Origin: a gamma proteobacterium HIMB30
GTDB taxonomy: Bacteria > Pseudomonadota > Gammaproteobacteria > Pseudomonadales > Litorivicinaceae
NCBI GenBank assembly: GCA_000227525.2
Contig: AGIG01000027.1
Span: 1 to 64,000 of the forward strand
DNA: 64,000 bases
Direction of reading: 5' to 3'
How positions within the stretch are numbered: position 1 is the stretch's first letter; the number at the start of each line of letters is the position of its first letter. The notes under the pieces were generated by a model. The model was not told the DNA's origin and ran no database searches. It saw only the letters and a program-made list of their open reading frames with translations. The position numbers and the translations under genes were made by a program. Shown in pieces: positions 25,656 through 35,628 of this stretch.

Positions 25656-27138
25656 GTCAAAAATCCCGAAAGAAGCGGAAATCCCTTCCACTGATTTTGT
25701 CATCGTTGGTGGTACTGGAGATCTCGCACTCCGAAAAATTTTTCCTGCATTATTCCATCGATTTTTGGATGGTCAGATCCCAGAGAGTTGTGCTCTGATT
25801 GCAGCAGCACGTCATACGTTGCCCAAAAAAGATTTCTTGGATCAGTTGAGACCGTTTTGTGACGAAGTGATCACATCCGATAACGAAGCTGATTGGTTGG
25901 CTTTTGGTGATCGGGTCCAGATTATTGGATTCGACGTTCAAACGGGTGAAGGCGCAGAGGATATCGAAGCCGCTTGCATTGCCACAGCAGCCGTGCCACG
26001 TGTTTTTTACTTTGCAATCTCACCGACGTTATTTGCAGACGCGTGCCAGACCCTCGAGCGAACCGGTCTTAAAACCGAGCAAACCCGATTGGTGGTCGAA
26101 AAACCAATGGGTCATGATTTACAGAGTGCGGAAGCCCTTGATGACTCAATTTTAGCGGTCTTTGAAGAGCGTCAGATTTACCGAATTGATCATTATCTCG
26201 GTAAGGAAACGGTTCAAAACCTGATGGCACTGCGGTTCGCCAACTCGATCTTTGAATCGCTGTGGTCGAATGCACACATTGATCACGTGCAGATCTCTGT
26301 CGCTGAAGAGGTCGGCGTTGGTTCTCGCGCGTCGTACTATGATGATTTTGGTGCGCTTCGGGATATGGTGCAAAACCATTTGTTGCAACTGCTGTGTCTT
26401 GTTGCAATGGAGCCTCCATCAAAATTTGTCGCTGATCAGGTGCGTGATGAGAAGCTTCGAGTTCTCCGGGCGCTCAAACCAATCACAGGAGAGAACTTCG
26501 ATCACTGCGTCAAATTGGGCCAGTACACCAAAGGGTTGGTCGAAGCGACTCCGGTGGACTCCTACACCACCGAAGTTGGACATGGAAGTGACACTGAAAC
26601 CTTTGCGGCGTTGCGCTGTGAGATTTCCAATTGGCGTTGGTCAGGCGTTCCCTTTTATTTGCGGACTGGGAAACGGCTTGCAGGACGTGCGAGTGAAATC
26701 GTGATTACGTTCAAGCGACCTCCACACAATATTTTTGAAGATGGCCCGCGCAGTTCTGAGGTGATGGAACCAAATCGTCTCGTGATTCGGTTACAACCCA
26801 ACGAAGGATTGAAACTCAGTATGACCAGTAAGGAGCCAGGACCCGGTGGCATGCGATTGTTCCCTGCAAGTCTCAACCTGTCCTTTAATGAAACCTTTAA
26901 GACTCGCTTACCCGAGGCGTATGAGCGTTTATTGATGGATGTTGCTCGCGGTAACCAAACCCTCTTTATGCGATCGGATGAGGTTGAAGCCGCCTGGGCG
27001 TTCATTGATCCGATCGTTGATGAAGCGAAGCGTCGTCAGCCAGAAAAATATACTGCTGGTACCTGGGGCCCTGTCTCCTCGTTTGAGTTAATGACTGAAT
27101 ACGGACATCGTTGGATTGAGCCTGAGGTGGATGGATGA
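25645..27138 (+). CDS. zwf: Glucose-6-phosphate 1-dehydrogenase
   Basis: First enzyme of the Entner-Doudoroff branch: oxidises glucose 6-phosphate to 6-phosphogluconolactone with NADP+ or NAD+. The protein has 497 residues, with a nucleotide-binding GGTGDLALRKIFPAL near the N-terminus and the substrate-site motif RIDHYLGKETVQNLMALRFAN in the middle. DMVQNHLLQLLCLVAMEPP is also conserved. It starts inside pyk (ATG 25645) and overlaps pgl by four bases. Confidence 0.96.
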   Translation: MVIESKIPKEAEIPSTDFVIVGGTGDLALRKIFPALFHRFLDGQIPESCALIAAARHTLPKKDFLDQLRPFCDEVITSDNEADWLAFGDRVQIIGFDVQTGEGAEDIEAACIATAAVPRVFYFAISPTLFADACQTLERTGLKTEQTRLVVEKPMGHDLQSAEALDDSILAVFEERQIYRIDHYLGKETVQNLMALRFANSIFESLWSNAHIDHVQISVAEEVGVGSRASYYDDFGALRDMVQNHLLQLLCLVAMEPPSKFVADQVRDEKLRVLRALKPITGENFDHCVKLGQYTKGLVEATPVDSYTTEVGHGSDTETFAALRCEISNWRWSGVPFYLRTGKRLAGRASEIVITFKRPPHNIFEDGPRSSEVMEPNRLVIRLQPNEGLKLSMTSKEPGPGGMRLFPASLNLSFNETFKTRLPEAYERLLMDVARGNQTLFMRSDEVEAAWAFIDPIVDEAKRRQPEKYTAGTWGPVSSFELMTEYGHRWIEPEVDG

Positions 27139-27806
27139 GTCTGACTCAGGCCATTACTCGTATGCTCAGTGAAACCATTGCTCGAAAAGGTATTGCGCGT
27201 ATTGCGTTTCCCGGTGGACGAAGTGCCATCGATCTGATGTCCGAACTATCGACAGCGTCGATTGATTGGTCATCTGTTCGCGTGACGCTCGTTGACGAGC
27301 GCGCAGTTGATGAATCATCAGACGCGTCAAATGCCAGACTGGTGAAGTCGACACTGTGCATCAATCGTGCAAGCGATGCGACCTTTGAGCCTATGTTGAT
27401 TGGCGATGATGCCGCGTCGTCTGCCGATCAACTGAATCAAAGGCAATGCTCTCTTGATATTGCGATCCTTGGTATGGGAGAGGATGGACACTTTGCCAGT
27501 CTTTTCCCAAGTGAAATCGCTGTTCCGGGGTTGAACGATGGACAAGCAGGATTTGTCGCAACATCTGCTATTGGGTCACCGGCTGTGCCACGAATTTCGA
27601 TGACACTAAAGCACATCTTATCCGCTCAGTTGGTGGTTTTATTGGTCAGCTCAGAGGCAAAAGAAGCCAAAGTGATGGCTGGTTTACGATCAATTGACGC
27701 GATGAACCCTATCAGTTACCTGCTTGCCTCGGATGATCCAATCATTGTTGAGTGGCCAGATCGAACATTAACAACGATCCAGCGAGGCGCGATTCATGAA
27801 TCGTAA
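27135..27806 (+). CDS. pgl: 6-Phosphogluconolactonase
   Basis: Hydrolyses 6-phosphogluconolactone to 6-phosphogluconate. The 223-residue protein is of the NagB-like (DevB/SOL) type: FPGGRSAIDLM phosphate loop, VTLVDERAVDESSDASNARLVKS, and ILGMGEDGHFASLFP, in which the GEDGH motif carries the catalytic histidine. It overlaps zwf (ATGA) and edd (11 bases), which agrees with tightly coupled expression of sequential enzymes. Confidence 0.93.
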   Translation: MSLTQAITRMLSETIARKGIARIAFPGGRSAIDLMSELSTASIDWSSVRVTLVDERAVDESSDASNARLVKSTLCINRASDATFEPMLIGDDAASSADQLNQRQCSLDIAILGMGEDGHFASLFPSEIAVPGLNDGQAGFVATSAIGSPAVPRISMTLKHILSAQLVVLLVSSEAKEAKVMAGLRSIDAMNPISYLLASDDPIIVEWPDRTLTTIQRGAIHES

Positions 27807-29631
27807 AGACGCTGTGCAATCAGTTCTTCAGGCCATCGAGGCTCGCAGTCAGAAGTGGCGGGCATCCTATCTTGATGGAATTCGGGAGATGGCTGATGCA
27901 TCGGATTCAGATCGTGGCCAGGTGAGTTGTTCCAATCTTGCACATGCGGCTGCGGGTGCACTGGAGGATCAGACGACGCTGTTAACCGTGGACAGCACGC
28001 GTGCGAAAAATCTGGCGATTGTGACTGCGTATAATGACATGCTGTCTGCGCATCAGCCGTATGAGAACTATCCCGATCGAATTAAACAGACAGCGAGATC
28101 CCTCGGGGCGATGGCGCAGGTTGCTGGCGGTGTACCTGCAATGTGCGATGGTGTCACGCAAGGGCGTCCTGGGATGGAGTTATCATTGTTGTCGCGAGAT
28201 GTGATCGCGATGTCGACGGCCGTCGCTCTAAGTCATAATGTGTACGATGCCACTGTGGCTCTCGGCATTTGTGACAAGATCGTGCCTGGACTCTTGATGG
28301 GTGCTTTGTCATTTGGTCATTTACCGACGGTGTTTATTCCGGCTGGACCGATGCAAACGGGCATCAGTAATGACGCCAAAGCTCAGGTACGGAAAGCCTT
28401 TGCTAAAGGTGAGGTTGGTCGTCAGGAGTTGCTTGTCTCAGAGGCTTCTGCCTATCACAGTCCCGGTACTTGTACGTTTTATGGGACGGCTAATTCCAAC
28501 CAGATGTTGCTTGAGATGATGGGGGTGCAACTTCCAGGATCGAGCTTTATCAATCCAGGTGACGAAATTCGAGGCGCACTGACTGATGCAGCTGTTGAGG
28601 CTGCTCTCAATGCATCACGTGGGAGTGATCACTATTTACCGATTGGCCTTGTGATCGATGCACGAGCCATTGTGAATGCAATTCTTGGATTGCATGCAAC
28701 GGGCGGATCCACCAATCACACCATGCACTTGATTGCGATCGCCCAAGCTGCGGGCTTGACAGTCACTTGGAATGATTTTGCTGCTTTGTCGAAAGTGACC
28801 CCGCTGATTGCTCGCGTCTACCCCAACGGATCGGCTGATGTGAATCATTTCCATGCAGCAGGAGGGATGGGCTTTGTCATGCAAGAACTATTGGATGCGG
28901 GTTTACTCATCGGTGATGCATTATCGATGACTGGTCGAACCATTGCTGAGAGCATCTCGGAGCCAACGATGTCTGAGGGTCGATTGCAATGGGTCGCTGT
29001 ACAGCAAGCATCACTTGATCCGTCAATTTTGAAGCCAGTTGATTCGCCATTTCAGGAGACCGGTGGGCTTGTGCATTTGAACGGTAATCTCGGTGAGGCG
29101 GTGATCAAGACATCGGCAGTCGATGCTAAGCGGCACGTGATCGAAGCCCCATGTGTTGTGTTTGATAAGGAAGAGCATGTGAAGACAGCCTTTCAAGCGG
29201 GCGAGCTCAATCGAGACGTGGTCGTTGTTGTGCGCGGTCAGGGCCCGAAAGCAAACGGTATGCCCGAACTGCATGGATTAACGCCATCCCTATCCGTGTT
29301 ACAAGACGAGGGGTATCAAGTTGCGCTGGTCACCGATGGCCGAATGAGTGGTGCGAGTGGCAAAGTCCCTGCTGCTATCCATGTGTCACCTGAGGCAAAG
29401 GATGGCGGACCGCTCAGTCGTATCCGCACTGGTGATGTGATTCGATTGGACGCATTGACAGGTCAATTGTCGGTGTTGGTTGATCAGGCCACCTTCAATG
29501 CGCGTCAAACAGTCCATGTGCCTGAGCCTCAGCATCCCTCTCCCTGGGGTCGTTCACTCTTTTCAACACTCCGGCATCAGGCCGGCCCAGCAACCTTAGG
29601 TGGTGGGTTACAGTTACTTCCGGAGGCTTGA
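27796..29631 (+). CDS. edd: 6-Phosphogluconate dehydratase
   Basis: Converts 6-phosphogluconate to 2-keto-3-deoxy-6-phosphogluconate. The 611-residue protein belongs to the IlvD/Edd iron-sulfur dehydratases: [34 protein letters not shown] (cluster-ligand cysteine), [20 protein letters not shown] (second cysteine) and [15 protein letters not shown] are clear. It is fourth of five genes in the operon and overlaps eda by four bases. Confidence 0.97.
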   Translation: MNRKDAVQSVLQAIEARSQKWRASYLDGIREMADASDSDRGQVSCSNLAHAAAGALEDQTTLLTVDSTRAKNLAIVTAYNDMLSAHQPYENYPDRIKQTARSLGAMAQVAGGVPAMCDGVTQGRPGMELSLLSRDVIAMSTAVALSHNVYDATVALGICDKIVPGLLMGALSFGHLPTVFIPAGPMQTGISNDAKAQVRKAFAKGEVGRQELLVSEASAYHSPGTCTFYGTANSNQMLLEMMGVQLPGSSFINPGDEIRGALTDAAVEAALNASRGSDHYLPIGLVIDARAIVNAILGLHATGGSTNHTMHLIAIAQAAGLTVTWNDFAALSKVTPLIARVYPNGSADVNHFHAAGGMGFVMQELLDAGLLIGDALSMTGRTIAESISEPTMSEGRLQWVAVQQASLDPSILKPVDSPFQETGGLVHLNGNLGEAVIKTSAVDAKRHVIEAPCVVFDKEEHVKTAFQAGELNRDVVVVVRGQGPKANGMPELHGLTPSLSVLQDEGYQVALVTDGRMSGASGKVPAAIHVSPEAKDGGPLSRIRTGDVIRLDALTGQLSVLVDQATFNARQTVHVPEPQHPSPWGRSLFSTLRHQAGPATLGGGLQLLPEA

Positions 29632-30257
29632 TGCATCCTATTTTACATGAGGCGCTATCGCGCAGTCCGGTGATGCCCGTATTAGTCATCCCAGAAATAT
29701 CGATGGCAGCACCCTTGGCTGAGGCGCTGGCTTCAGGCGGTCTAACCGTGTTTGAAATTACGCTTCGAACAGACTGTGCGTTGGAGGCGATGAGTGCGAT
29801 GAAAGATGCCGTACCTGAGGCCTTAATCGGTGCGGGCACAGTGACCAACTCTGACCGAATTCGACAAGCGAAAGATTATGGTGCTGACTTTGTTGTGAGT
29901 CCCGGAACCACCGGTACGTTGTGGAACGCCAGCATCGAACATCAACTACCGATCCTTCCAGGATTTTCAAGTGCATCTGAAGCCATGGCATTGATGGAGT
30001 TGGGAAGTCGATGTGGAAAATTTTTCCCCGCAGAGGCATCGGGTGGTGTGAATTATTTAAAGTCACTCGCGGGTCCACTGCCTGATTTTATGATTTGTCC
30101 AACAGGTGGAATCAAAGCGGAGACCGCAGCCCATTATCTTGGCTGCCCCAACGTCGTCTGTGTTGGTGGCAGTTGGATTGCACCGATTGATGTATTGACC
30201 GAAGGCAATTACGCAGAGATTGAGGCGCGTGCCCGATTTGCTGGATCGTTGTCTTAG
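29628..30257 (+). CDS. eda: 2-Keto-3-deoxy-6-phosphogluconate aldolase
   Basis: Cleaves KDPG to pyruvate and glyceraldehyde 3-phosphate, 209 residues. Motifs: FEITLRTDCALEAM (catalytic glutamate region), GAGTVTNSDR, and GKFFPAEASGGVNYLKSL, whose lysine forms the Schiff base. PTGGIKAETAAHYLG closes the barrel. It ends the operon. Its stop overlaps the stop of the convergent glpD by four bases (TTAG). Confidence 0.96.
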   Translation: MMHPILHEALSRSPVMPVLVIPEISMAAPLAEALASGGLTVFEITLRTDCALEAMSAMKDAVPEALIGAGTVTNSDRIRQAKDYGADFVVSPGTTGTLWNASIEHQLPILPGFSSASEAMALMELGSRCGKFFPAEASGGVNYLKSLAGPLPDFMICPTGGIKAETAAHYLGCPNVVCVGGSWIAPIDVLTEGNYAEIEARARFAGSLS

Positions 30258-31780
30258 CCAGCTTTTGCTTTGTACTCGAGCCCTTGGGTCTGCATCCATT
30301 GATTGAGCGACGCGATCTCATCCTCATTGAGTCGTAACCCAAGCTTTGTGCGACGCCAGATAATATCTTCCGCCGTCCGGGCGTACTCATGAGACATGAG
30401 CCAATGAACTTCACATTCATACAGATCCCAACCAAAGTGACGGCCGAGATCGTGTTCTGATTTTGCGTCACCGAGCACTGTGTATGCATCGGTGCCATAG
30501 GCCTTGACCAAGCGGACGATCAATCGATCAGACACAAACGGATACACGGCTCCGAGCTCAAGTGCTAATTGACCAGCACCATCCACTGGGAAGTTGCCGC
30601 CAGGGAGAGGTTGGGTGCTTGTCCATGATTTTCCGAGTGATGGAAAATACCCTTTCATTTCGGTCAGTGCGGCTTCGGCTAACTTTCTGTAGGTGGTGAT
30701 TTTACCGCCAAAGACGTTAAGAAGCGGGGCTTTGCCATTTTTATCACGTCTCTTTAGTACATAATCTCGAGTGGCTTCGGTTGCTGATGATGCGTTGTCA
30801 TCGAACAACGGCCGTACGCCTGAGAATGTCCAGACCACATCGTCAGCCGTGACTGGCGTTTCAAAATACTCAGAGGCCGCCGAGGTGAGATATTCAGTTT
30901 CCTCTGGGGTGCAGACAGCATCCTTTGGGTCGCCTGTATGATCAACATCGGTGGTGCCGATTAATGTGTAGTCATCCTCATAGGGGATGGCAAAAATAAT
31001 TCGGCCATCAGATTGCTGAAAAATGTATGACTTATCATGATCAAAGAGTTTGTTGGTCACAATATGGCTACCCCGAACCAATCGGACCCCATCTTTGGAA
31101 TGCTCGTGAATTCGATCATGTAGAATTTCGCTAACCCACGGTCCGCCGCAGTTGATTATTGCTCTTGCCTGAATTTTGTGAGTATCACCAGACCAGGTGT
31201 CCTTGAGATCAACGGTCCATAAGTCATTATCCCGTCGCGCGCCCTCGACCCGTGTTCGGGTTTTGATGGTTGCACCTCTGGCTTCGGCATCACGTGCATT
31301 CAAGACCACCAGTCGAGAATCTTCGACCCAGCAATCGGAATACTCAAACCCCTTGGTATACAAGCTCTTCAGCGGTCGGCCGGTTTCGTGTGTTCTGAGG
31401 TTCAACGCGTTTGTTGGTGGCAGGATCTTTCGGCCACCCAAATGGTCGTATAGGAACAGACCAAGGCGCAGTAACCAACTTGGCCGCAAGCCGCTGTGAT
31501 GCGGTAGGACGAAACGCATCGGCCAGGAAATATGTGGCATTGCGCGTAGCAGCACCTCACGTTCAATCAACGCTTCACGGACAAGCCGAAACTCGTAGTA
31601 TTCGAGGTAGCGAAGGCCACCGTGGAACAGTTTGGTTGATGCAGACGATGTTGCCTGTGCAAGGTCATCTTTTTCACATAGAAGCACAGACAGTCCGCGA
31701 CCCGCGGCGTCTCGTGCAATACCGCAGCCGTTTACGCCACCACCGATAATCAGGACATCGTAGGGGGATTGGGTACTCAT
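30254..31780 (-). CDS. glpD: Aerobic glycerol-3-phosphate dehydrogenase
   Basis: FAD-dependent membrane-associated enzyme that oxidises glycerol 3-phosphate to dihydroxyacetone phosphate and reduces ubiquinone, 508 residues. The FAD-binding start is DVLIIGGGVNGCGIARDAAGRG, followed by ASTKLFHGGLRYLEYYEFRLV; the C-terminal domain matches family length. It is coupled to glpR (four-base overlap) on the minus strand. Its substrate comes from GlpK, encoded 7 kb away on the other strand. Confidence 0.96.
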   Translation of the reverse strand: MSTQSPYDVLIIGGGVNGCGIARDAAGRGLSVLLCEKDDLAQATSSASTKLFHGGLRYLEYYEFRLVREALIEREVLLRAMPHISWPMRFVLPHHSGLRPSWLLRLGLFLYDHLGGRKILPPTNALNLRTHETGRPLKSLYTKGFEYSDCWVEDSRLVVLNARDAEARGATIKTRTRVEGARRDNDLWTVDLKDTWSGDTHKIQARAIINCGGPWVSEILHDRIHEHSKDGVRLVRGSHIVTNKLFDHDKSYIFQQSDGRIIFAIPYEDDYTLIGTTDVDHTGDPKDAVCTPEETEYLTSAASEYFETPVTADDVVWTFSGVRPLFDDNASSATEATRDYVLKRRDKNGKAPLLNVFGGKITTYRKLAEAALTEMKGYFPSLGKSWTSTQPLPGGNFPVDGAGQLALELGAVYPFVSDRLIVRLVKAYGTDAYTVLGDAKSEHDLGRHFGWDLYECEVHWLMSHEYARTAEDIIWRRTKLGLRLNEDEIASLNQWMQTQGLEYKAKAG

Positions 31781-32568
31781 ATATCAACTAATTCCAAAAA
31801 ATTGGCATCATTCAATGTGACGATGCGTGTCCCTCTCAATTCCGCGGCTTTCTGAAACGACTCGGGTGGTTCGTGGTCGGTGACGAAATAATCAATCTCT
31901 CCAATGTCGCAAATTCTGACCGGAGCGCTTCGTTCAAATTTCAGGCTGTCAGACACCAGAATTTTTGTTCGGGCGTTTTTTAATATCGCTCGAGCAACTG
32001 AGACTTCGCGGGCGTCAAAGTCGAGAACAGCACCATCTTCATCAATTGCGCTGGCCCCGATGCACGCAAAATCCGCTTTATATCGAGAGATGAATTCGAC
32101 GGCGTCCTCACCAACAATGGCGCCATCACTTTGACGGACTGTTCCGCCAACCAGTACTAGATCTTTTTGTGGTGAGCCAGTTAACGTTGAAATAACGTTC
32201 ACGTTGTTTGTGATGACAACCAGGCTTTTGTGCTCGTAAAGAGCTCTCGCGACCTGTTCGATCGTGGTCCCAATGTTCAGGATGACCGAACAATGATTGG
32301 GTATCAGTTGCGCAGCGATGCGGCCGATCGATTCTTTTTCGTCTGATGCAAGCTGCCTGCGCTGTTGGTAGTCAACATTCGAGACAGAGACAGCAGGCAC
32401 AGCTCCACCATGGATTCGCGCGGCAAGACCCCGCGTACACAATTCGTTGAGATCGCGGCGGATCGTCTGCGTTGTGACAGTGTAATCGACAGCCAATTGA
32501 TCGACATCGACACGACCGTCGCTGTTGATTTTCGACAAGATGTCTATTTGACGATCAGATAATTCCAC
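31777..32568 (-). CDS. glpR: GlpR-type DeoR-family repressor
   Basis: Repressor of glycerol genes, 263 residues. N-terminal DeoR helix-turn-helix (VDQLAVDYTVTTQTIRRDLNEL) followed by a sugar-phosphate sensing domain with ILNIGTTIEQVARAL and VITNNVNVISTL. I chose the GTG at 32568: GAGG lies six bases before it, its length matches E. coli GlpR, and a candidate GlpR operator lies at 32583-32596, inside any longer version. ATG 32589 or TTG 32607 are alternatives. It is read with glpD, divergent from the glycerol importer. Confidence 0.9.
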   Translation of the reverse strand: MELSDRQIDILSKINSDGRVDVDQLAVDYTVTTQTIRRDLNELCTRGLAARIHGGAVPAVSVSNVDYQQRRQLASDEKESIGRIAAQLIPNHCSVILNIGTTIEQVARALYEHKSLVVITNNVNVISTLTGSPQKDLVLVGGTVRQSDGAIVGEDAVEFISRYKADFACIGASAIDEDGAVLDFDAREVSVARAILKNARTKILVSDSLKFERSAPVRICDIGEIDYFVTDHEPPESFQKAAELRGTRIVTLNDANFLELVDI

Positions 32569-32582
32569 CGAAACCTCAGATA

Positions 32583-32596
32583 TGTTCATTCGAACG
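32583..32596. promoter_or_regulatory. Candidate GlpR operator 1
   Basis: TGTTC-ATTC-GAACG, an inverted repeat with four-base spacer, just upstream of the glpR start. It resembles the E. coli GlpR site (TGTTCG...CGAACA) with a shorter spacer. Confidence 0.5.
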
Positions 32597-32652
32597 TTGT
32601 TTTTCAAATTAAGCTAGCATGAAGGTGAAAAAAAACACAAATATTTTTTCGC

Positions 32653-32680
32653 TTGACTTTCACTTTTGTTCAGATGAACA
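32653..32680 (+). promoter_or_regulatory. Glycerol importer promoter with candidate GlpR operator 2
   Basis: A -35-like TTGACT (32653-32658) is followed by the perfect palindrome TGTTCA-GA-TGAACA (32667-32680). The palindrome shares the TGTTC-N4-GAAC pattern of operator 1 and would cover the expected -10 region. The -10 hexamer itself is poor. Confidence 0.5.
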
Positions 32681-32748
32681 TCAAGATCAGCCTTAGGCAA
32701 AACGTCTTTGGCCACAATAAACATAAGATCCGATATTGGAGGACGATC

Positions 32749-34482
32749 ATGCGAAAGCATCTTGCAACAGCTGTGGCAGCTGTGTCGCTCGCGATGGCTG
32801 GCCAAGCCGTTTACGCCGACATGAATGCAGCGAAGAAATGGATTGATAATGAATTCCAGCCTTCTGCGCTCAGCAAAAGTGACCAAGCAAAAGAAATGGA
32901 ATGGTTCATTAAGGCCGCTGAACCGTTTCGTGGGATGGAAGTCAACGTACTGTCTGAAACAATCCCAACACACACTTACGAATCAGAAGTTTTGACCAAG
33001 GCTTTTGAAGAGATCACTGGGATTAAAGTGAACCATCAGCTTCTCGGTGAAGGTGAGGTGGTTCAGGCAGTTCAGACCCAGATGCAGACAAAGCGTAATT
33101 TATACGATGCCTACATCAACGATTCTGACTTAATCGGAACGCACTCTCGTCTGCAGTTGGCCCGTAACCTCACCGATTGGATGGCAGGACCAGCGAAAGA
33201 TGTGACTAACCCGGGTCTTGATCTCGATGATTTCATCGGAAAGAGCTTCACCACGGGTCCTGATGGCGATTTGTATCAGCTCCCAGACCAGCAATTCGCA
33301 AACCTCTACTGGTTCCGAAAGGATTGGTTTGATCGTGAAGATCTGCAGAAAAAGTTTAAGGCGAAGTACGGCTACGACCTGGGCGTCCCAGTGAACTGGT
33401 CAGCCTATGAAGATATTGCTGACTTCTTCACCAATGATGTGAAAGACATCGATGGTGTCCGTGTCTACGGTCACATGGATTATGGTAAGCGTGCTCCAGA
33501 CCTCGGATGGCGGATGACTGATGCGTGGCTTTCAATGGCTGGAGCTGGTTCGAAGGGATATCCGAACGGTGTACCAATCGATGAGTGGGGTATTCGCATG
33601 GAGCAGGGTTCATGTAATCCAGCTGGTGCGTCGGTCACGCGTGGTGGTGGAGCCAACGGTCCAGCCGCTGTCTATGCGATCCGCAAGTGGGATGAGTGGT
33701 TACGTCAGTATGCACCTCCAGGTGCTGCGTCATATGACTTCTATCAGTCACTACCTGCACTGTCTCAAGGTAACGTTGCGCAGCAGATCTTCTGGTACAC
33801 GGCGTTTACTGCGTCGATGGTTGCTCCAAAATCAGAAGGAAATAACACAGTTGACGATAGCGGTACTCCATTATGGAGAATGGCTCCGAGTCCACACGGA
33901 CCGTATTGGGAAGAGGGACAAAAGCTGGGTTATCAGGACGCTGGTTCATGGACAATCATGAAATCAACTCCAGAAGACCGCGCGAAGGCCGCATGGCTCT
34001 ATGCGCAGTTTGTGACATCAAAGACAGTGGATGCGAAAAAATCACACGTCGGCTTGACCTTTATTCGTGAGTCAACTGTGAACCATGAGTCATTCACTGA
34101 GCGCGCGCCAAAGCTTGGTGGTCTGGTTGAGTTCTATCGCTCACCTGATCGTGTGATGTGGTCACCAACTGGTGTGAACGTTCCTGACTATCCGAAACTC
34201 GCGCAAATTTGGTGGCAGCAGATCGGTGACGTCAACTCTGGCGCATTTACAGCGCAAGAAGCGATGGATCGACTTGCGGGTGAGATGGATCTCGTGATGT
34301 CTCGGATGGAAGCGGCGGATAAAGCAGCCAATGTCTATGGCGGCTGTGGTCCACGTTTGAACGAGGAAAAGGATGCGTCTGAATGGCTTGGCAAAGGTGG
34401 AGCGAAAGCGAAGCTTGCGAACGAAAAGCCACAAGGCAAAACCGTCAATTACGACGAGCTAGTCAAGCGCTGGACGAACTAA
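32749..34482 (+). CDS. glpV: Glycerol ABC transporter substrate-binding protein
   Basis: Periplasmic glycerol-binding protein of 577 residues. A signal peptide (residues 1-24, ending near VYA-DM) precedes a long type I extracellular solute-binding fold; the length and neighbours match GlpV of the Rhizobium leguminosarum glpSTPQUV importer rather than the usual 430-residue sugar binders. GGAGG at 32738-32742 fixes the ATG; a longer frame upstream would cross the promoter. It is the first gene of the importer operon, followed by a strong hairpin before glpS. Confidence 0.9.
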   Translation: MRKHLATAVAAVSLAMAGQAVYADMNAAKKWIDNEFQPSALSKSDQAKEMEWFIKAAEPFRGMEVNVLSETIPTHTYESEVLTKAFEEITGIKVNHQLLGEGEVVQAVQTQMQTKRNLYDAYINDSDLIGTHSRLQLARNLTDWMAGPAKDVTNPGLDLDDFIGKSFTTGPDGDLYQLPDQQFANLYWFRKDWFDREDLQKKFKAKYGYDLGVPVNWSAYEDIADFFTNDVKDIDGVRVYGHMDYGKRAPDLGWRMTDAWLSMAGAGSKGYPNGVPIDEWGIRMEQGSCNPAGASVTRGGGANGPAAVYAIRKWDEWLRQYAPPGAASYDFYQSLPALSQGNVAQQIFWYTAFTASMVAPKSEGNNTVDDSGTPLWRMAPSPHGPYWEEGQKLGYQDAGSWTIMKSTPEDRAKAAWLYAQFVTSKTVDAKKSHVGLTFIRESTVNHESFTERAPKLGGLVEFYRSPDRVMWSPTGVNVPDYPKLAQIWWQQIGDVNSGAFTAQEAMDRLAGEMDLVMSRMEAADKAANVYGGCGPRLNEEKDASEWLGKGGAKAKLANEKPQGKTVNYDELVKRWTN

Positions 34483-34498
34483 TCCAGTGCCTACCCTC

Positions 34499-34526
34499 GA
34501 AGGGCTCGGTTTACCGAGCCCTTCTT
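34499..34526 (+). terminator. Stem-loop between the binding protein gene and glpS
   Basis: A perfect 12-pair stem (34499-34510 with 34513-34524) with a TT loop follows the binding-protein gene by 17 bases. No long T-run follows, so it may act as a partial terminator or protect the upstream mRNA, giving excess binding protein over membrane parts. Confidence 0.65.
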
Positions 34527-34557
34527 CAATCACAGCTTATAAATTAGAGATAATTTG

Positions 34558-35619
34558 ATGACGCTTGAAATACAGGATGTGACGAAGCGCGTTGGTGCTG
34601 AGATTCATATCCACGAGACATCGTTACGATTTTTGCCGGGACATTTTAATGTGTTGTTAGGCGAAACCAACGCCGGTAAAACCACACTGATGAAGTTGAT
34701 GGCGGGGCTCGATCAACCAACCTCTGGACAGGTCTTGATCGATGGAGTCGAGGTGACCAAACAATCGACCCAAGACCGTCAAATTAGCTTTGTTCATCAA
34801 TTTTTCGTGAATTATCCGCACCTTAGTGTGTATGAAAATATTGCGTCACCATTGCGATTGGCCAGGATCTCTTCGAGTGATATTGATCGTCGAGTCCGAG
34901 AAGCGGCCGACCTGATGAAATTAACACCAATGCTCGAGCGACGCCCTCAGGAATTATCCGGTGGACAACAGCAGCGAACGGCATTGGCACGAGCCATCGT
35001 CAAAGATTCCAAGGTGGTGTTTCTCGATGAACCACTTGCCAATCTGGACTATAAATTGCGTGAGGAGTTGCGTTCTGAGCTACCCCAATTATTTGCAGAT
35101 AGAGGGGCAGTGGTGATTTACGCGACAAGTGAGCCGGCTGAAGCACTCATGCTTGGCGGATGCACGGCAACGCTGCATGAAGGGCGCGTCTCACAGTTCG
35201 ATGAGACCTCGGATGTGTATCGCAATCCGGTTAACCTAACGACTGCGCAAGTCTTCTCTGACCCGCCTTTGAATACAGCGGTTGTCACAAAGGCAGGCGG
35301 TCGATGTACGCTCAATACAGAAGTATCTTGGGAATTAAGTGGACCGCAATCGCAATTAGCCGATGGTGAATACATGATTGGTGTCAGGCCACACCACGTG
35401 CTGCCGACAGCGATTTCCGAGGGTGTTGCCATTGCCGGGTCTGTTCAGGTCACAGAGCTGTCAGGTTCGGAGAGTGTGGCTCATTTTCGGGTCGGAGAGG
35501 GGTCATGGGTATCGCAATCGGAAGGGATCCATCCATATCAGGTGGGCGAATCTCATACATTTTTTATGGATGTCAGTAAGTGCTTTTTCTTCGCCGCTGA
35601 CGGACGTCTGGTCGCATAG
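34558..35619 (+). CDS. glpS: Glycerol ABC transporter ATPase GlpS
   Basis: First of two ATPases of the importer, 353 residues. Walker A GETNAGKT (35-42), Q-loop in SFVHQFF, signature LSGGQQQRTALARA (from 133), Walker B VVFLDEP with E158. The switch histidine is replaced: the expected THDQ is TSEPAE (S191), so this subunit lacks the usual H-loop. A TOBE-like domain follows. It pairs with GlpT, whose own signature is degenerate, giving one good and one poor ATP site. Confidence 0.92.
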   Translation: MTLEIQDVTKRVGAEIHIHETSLRFLPGHFNVLLGETNAGKTTLMKLMAGLDQPTSGQVLIDGVEVTKQSTQDRQISFVHQFFVNYPHLSVYENIASPLRLARISSSDIDRRVREAADLMKLTPMLERRPQELSGGQQQRTALARAIVKDSKVVFLDEPLANLDYKLREELRSELPQLFADRGAVVIYATSEPAEALMLGGCTATLHEGRVSQFDETSDVYRNPVNLTTAQVFSDPPLNTAVVTKAGGRCTLNTEVSWELSGPQSQLADGEYMIGVRPHHVLPTAISEGVAIAGSVQVTELSGSESVAHFRVGEGSWVSQSEGIHPYQVGESHTFFMDVSKCFFFAADGRLVA

Positions 35620-35628
35620 AGGTCAACC

